6,749 bases of DNA from Eubacterium sp. AM49-13BH (GTDB taxonomy: Bacteria > Bacillota > Clostridia > Lachnospirales > Lachnospiraceae), in the NCBI RefSeq assembly GCF_003464165.1, contig NZ_QSEK01000055.1, positions 1 through 6,749 on the forward strand. Direction: 5' to 3'. Made by a program: the position numbers and the translations under genes. Shown here piece after piece: positions 5,783-6,749 of this stretch. Every line of letters begins with the position of its first letter. Position 1 is the stretch's first letter. The notes under the pieces are model-generated. The model searched no databases. It had not been told where the DNA came from and saw only the letters and a program-made list of their open reading frames with translations.

Positions 5783-6749
5783 ATGGATGAAAGAGTAGTA
5801 TTAAAGAACGGAACAAAATATGAATTTAAAAATGAGGATGAAATTGTATCCTACGAAATTTCAAAATGTATTGGAAAAGGTGGAAGTTCTGTTGTATATG
5901 AAGTACGATGTAATGAATATGAGATTGGAAGATTAAAGGAATTTTATCCTGTAGATATTAACATTAAACGAGATGAAAATGGTTCTCTTTTAGTTGAAGA
6001 ATCAGATTTAAAATCATTTGAAGAGAGGAAGCAATTGTTTGAAAATATATTAAAGAAAAGAGCCGAATTGCTGGAAATCAATGTTGATATTGCAAATACA
6101 ATGCCTGAGTTTTGTCAGTTAGTTAGAGGGAGAAATACATCTTATATTTTTCAATCTTTCACAAACGGTAAGTGCTATTCAGATATTTATGGAGAATCAT
6201 TAGAACATATAATAAAAACAGCAATTGGATTAGTTAAAGCACTAAAATGCTATCATGATATAGGGTATGTTCATTTAGATATTAAGCCGGAAAATATGCT
6301 AGTTATTAATGAAGGCAAAAATATTAAAGTGCAATTGTTTGATTATGAAACAGTAACATCTATTAGTGATCTCAAGAGCGGAAAAATAGGATATTTACCA
6401 TACACGGAGCAGTATAGCGCTCCGGAACATATAAAAAAGGAATATAACAAAATAGATATAAGATCGGATGTATTTAGTGTCGGTATAGTACTTTTTAAGA
6501 AAATAATGGGACGTTTTCCAAGTCAGAAAAACAGAGAATTAGCACATAATGCATGTTATGACTATGATGTTAATTCTGAGCTTTTTGATGGGGTTCCACT
6601 AATTATTCAAAAATATCTAGATAATTTATTTGAACATACTATTAGGGTATCAGAAGCATTTAGATATAGTGATGATGAAAAATTCATAGCTATGCTGGAA
6701 AAATTACTATCATTTACACAAAAGGGGAATCGAATTGTTCAAAAAAATA
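5783..6749 (+). CDS. Hanks-type Ser/Thr protein kinase, 3' end outside window
   Basis: The frame opens at ATG 5783 with GAAGG 7 nt upstream and stays open for 322 codons to the window edge, so the gene is partial. The kinase domain begins near residue 24. The Gly-rich loop is GKGGSSVVY (31-39). Lys52 in RLKEF is the likely ATP-binding Lys. The catalytic loop is HLDIKPEN (164-171, Asp166 and Asn171), with Leu in place of the Arg of HRD. The metal-binding DFG is replaced by DYE (187-189). APE is at 213-215 and the DIRSDVFSVG segment (225-234) holds the subdomain IX Asp229. All catalytic residues are present, so it should be active; loss of the HRD Arg suggests regulation without activation-loop phosphorylation. 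The domain ends near 315. Whether a membrane segment, sensor or other domain follows is unseen. Bacterial kinases of this kind often pair with a PP2C phosphatase; none is in the window. Confidence 0.9.
   Translation, partial: MDERVVLKNGTKYEFKNEDEIVSYEISKCIGKGGSSVVYEVRCNEYEIGRLKEFYPVDINIKRDENGSLLVEESDLKSFEERKQLFENILKKRAELLEINVDIANTMPEFCQLVRGRNTSYIFQSFTNGKCYSDIYGESLEHIIKTAIGLVKALKCYHDIGYVHLDIKPENMLVINEGKNIKVQLFDYETVTSISDLKSGKIGYLPYTEQYSAPEHIKKEYNKIDIRSDVFSVGIVLFKKIMGRFPSQKNRELAHNACYDYDVNSELFDGVPLIIQKYLDNLFEHTIRVSEAFRYSDDEKFIAMLEKLLSFTQKGNRIVQKN

Overview
The window looks like a piece of a low-GC Firmicutes chromosome, most likely an anaerobic Clostridia member of the Lachnospiraceae type. This rests on the AT-rich codon choice, the strong AGGAGG-type Shine-Dalgarno sites, the YfcC/M20 gene pair, the IS200-type element and the Clostridia-like protein kinase. 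It is an inference from style and gene families; no marker gene is present. All genes I can support lie on the plus strand.

Positions 1-2863 hold a metabolic operon. A perfect 70-bp tandem duplication (1-140) precedes a YfcC/DcuC-family membrane transporter (194-1585). An M20-family amidohydrolase follows 21 bp later (1607-2782), and a clear intrinsic terminator closes the unit (2827-2863). The natural reading is uptake of an N-acyl or peptide-like compound followed by hydrolysis in the cytoplasm.

Positions of about 2868-3600 hold a decayed IS200/IS605 element that sits just downstream of that terminator. It has subterminal hairpins at both ends that share AAACCACC, an extended -10 promoter, an anti-Shine-Dalgarno stretch, and a tnpA broken twice: by a one-base deletion and by a nonsense codon at the conserved Gln of the YxxxQ catalytic motif. 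Downstream of tnpA is a strongly structured non-coding stretch of about 125 nt.

Positions 3600-6749 are visibly more AT-rich and look like an accessory module. They hold a PhnP-like metallo-beta-lactamase-fold hydrolase split by a +1 frameshift (3908-4739), a small P-loop kinase/ATPase coupled to it (4742-5338), a gene-poor 444-bp stretch with a possible decayed ORF, and the first 322 codons of a Hanks-type Ser/Thr protein kinase that runs off the window end (5783-6749). The hydrolase and the P-loop kinase are two bases apart and were probably one operon; the protein kinase appears to have its own promoter. Decay recurs across this half (a broken transposase, a frameshifted hydrolase, ORF debris), so the module may be degrading. 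A sequencing error remains possible for the two single-base indels.
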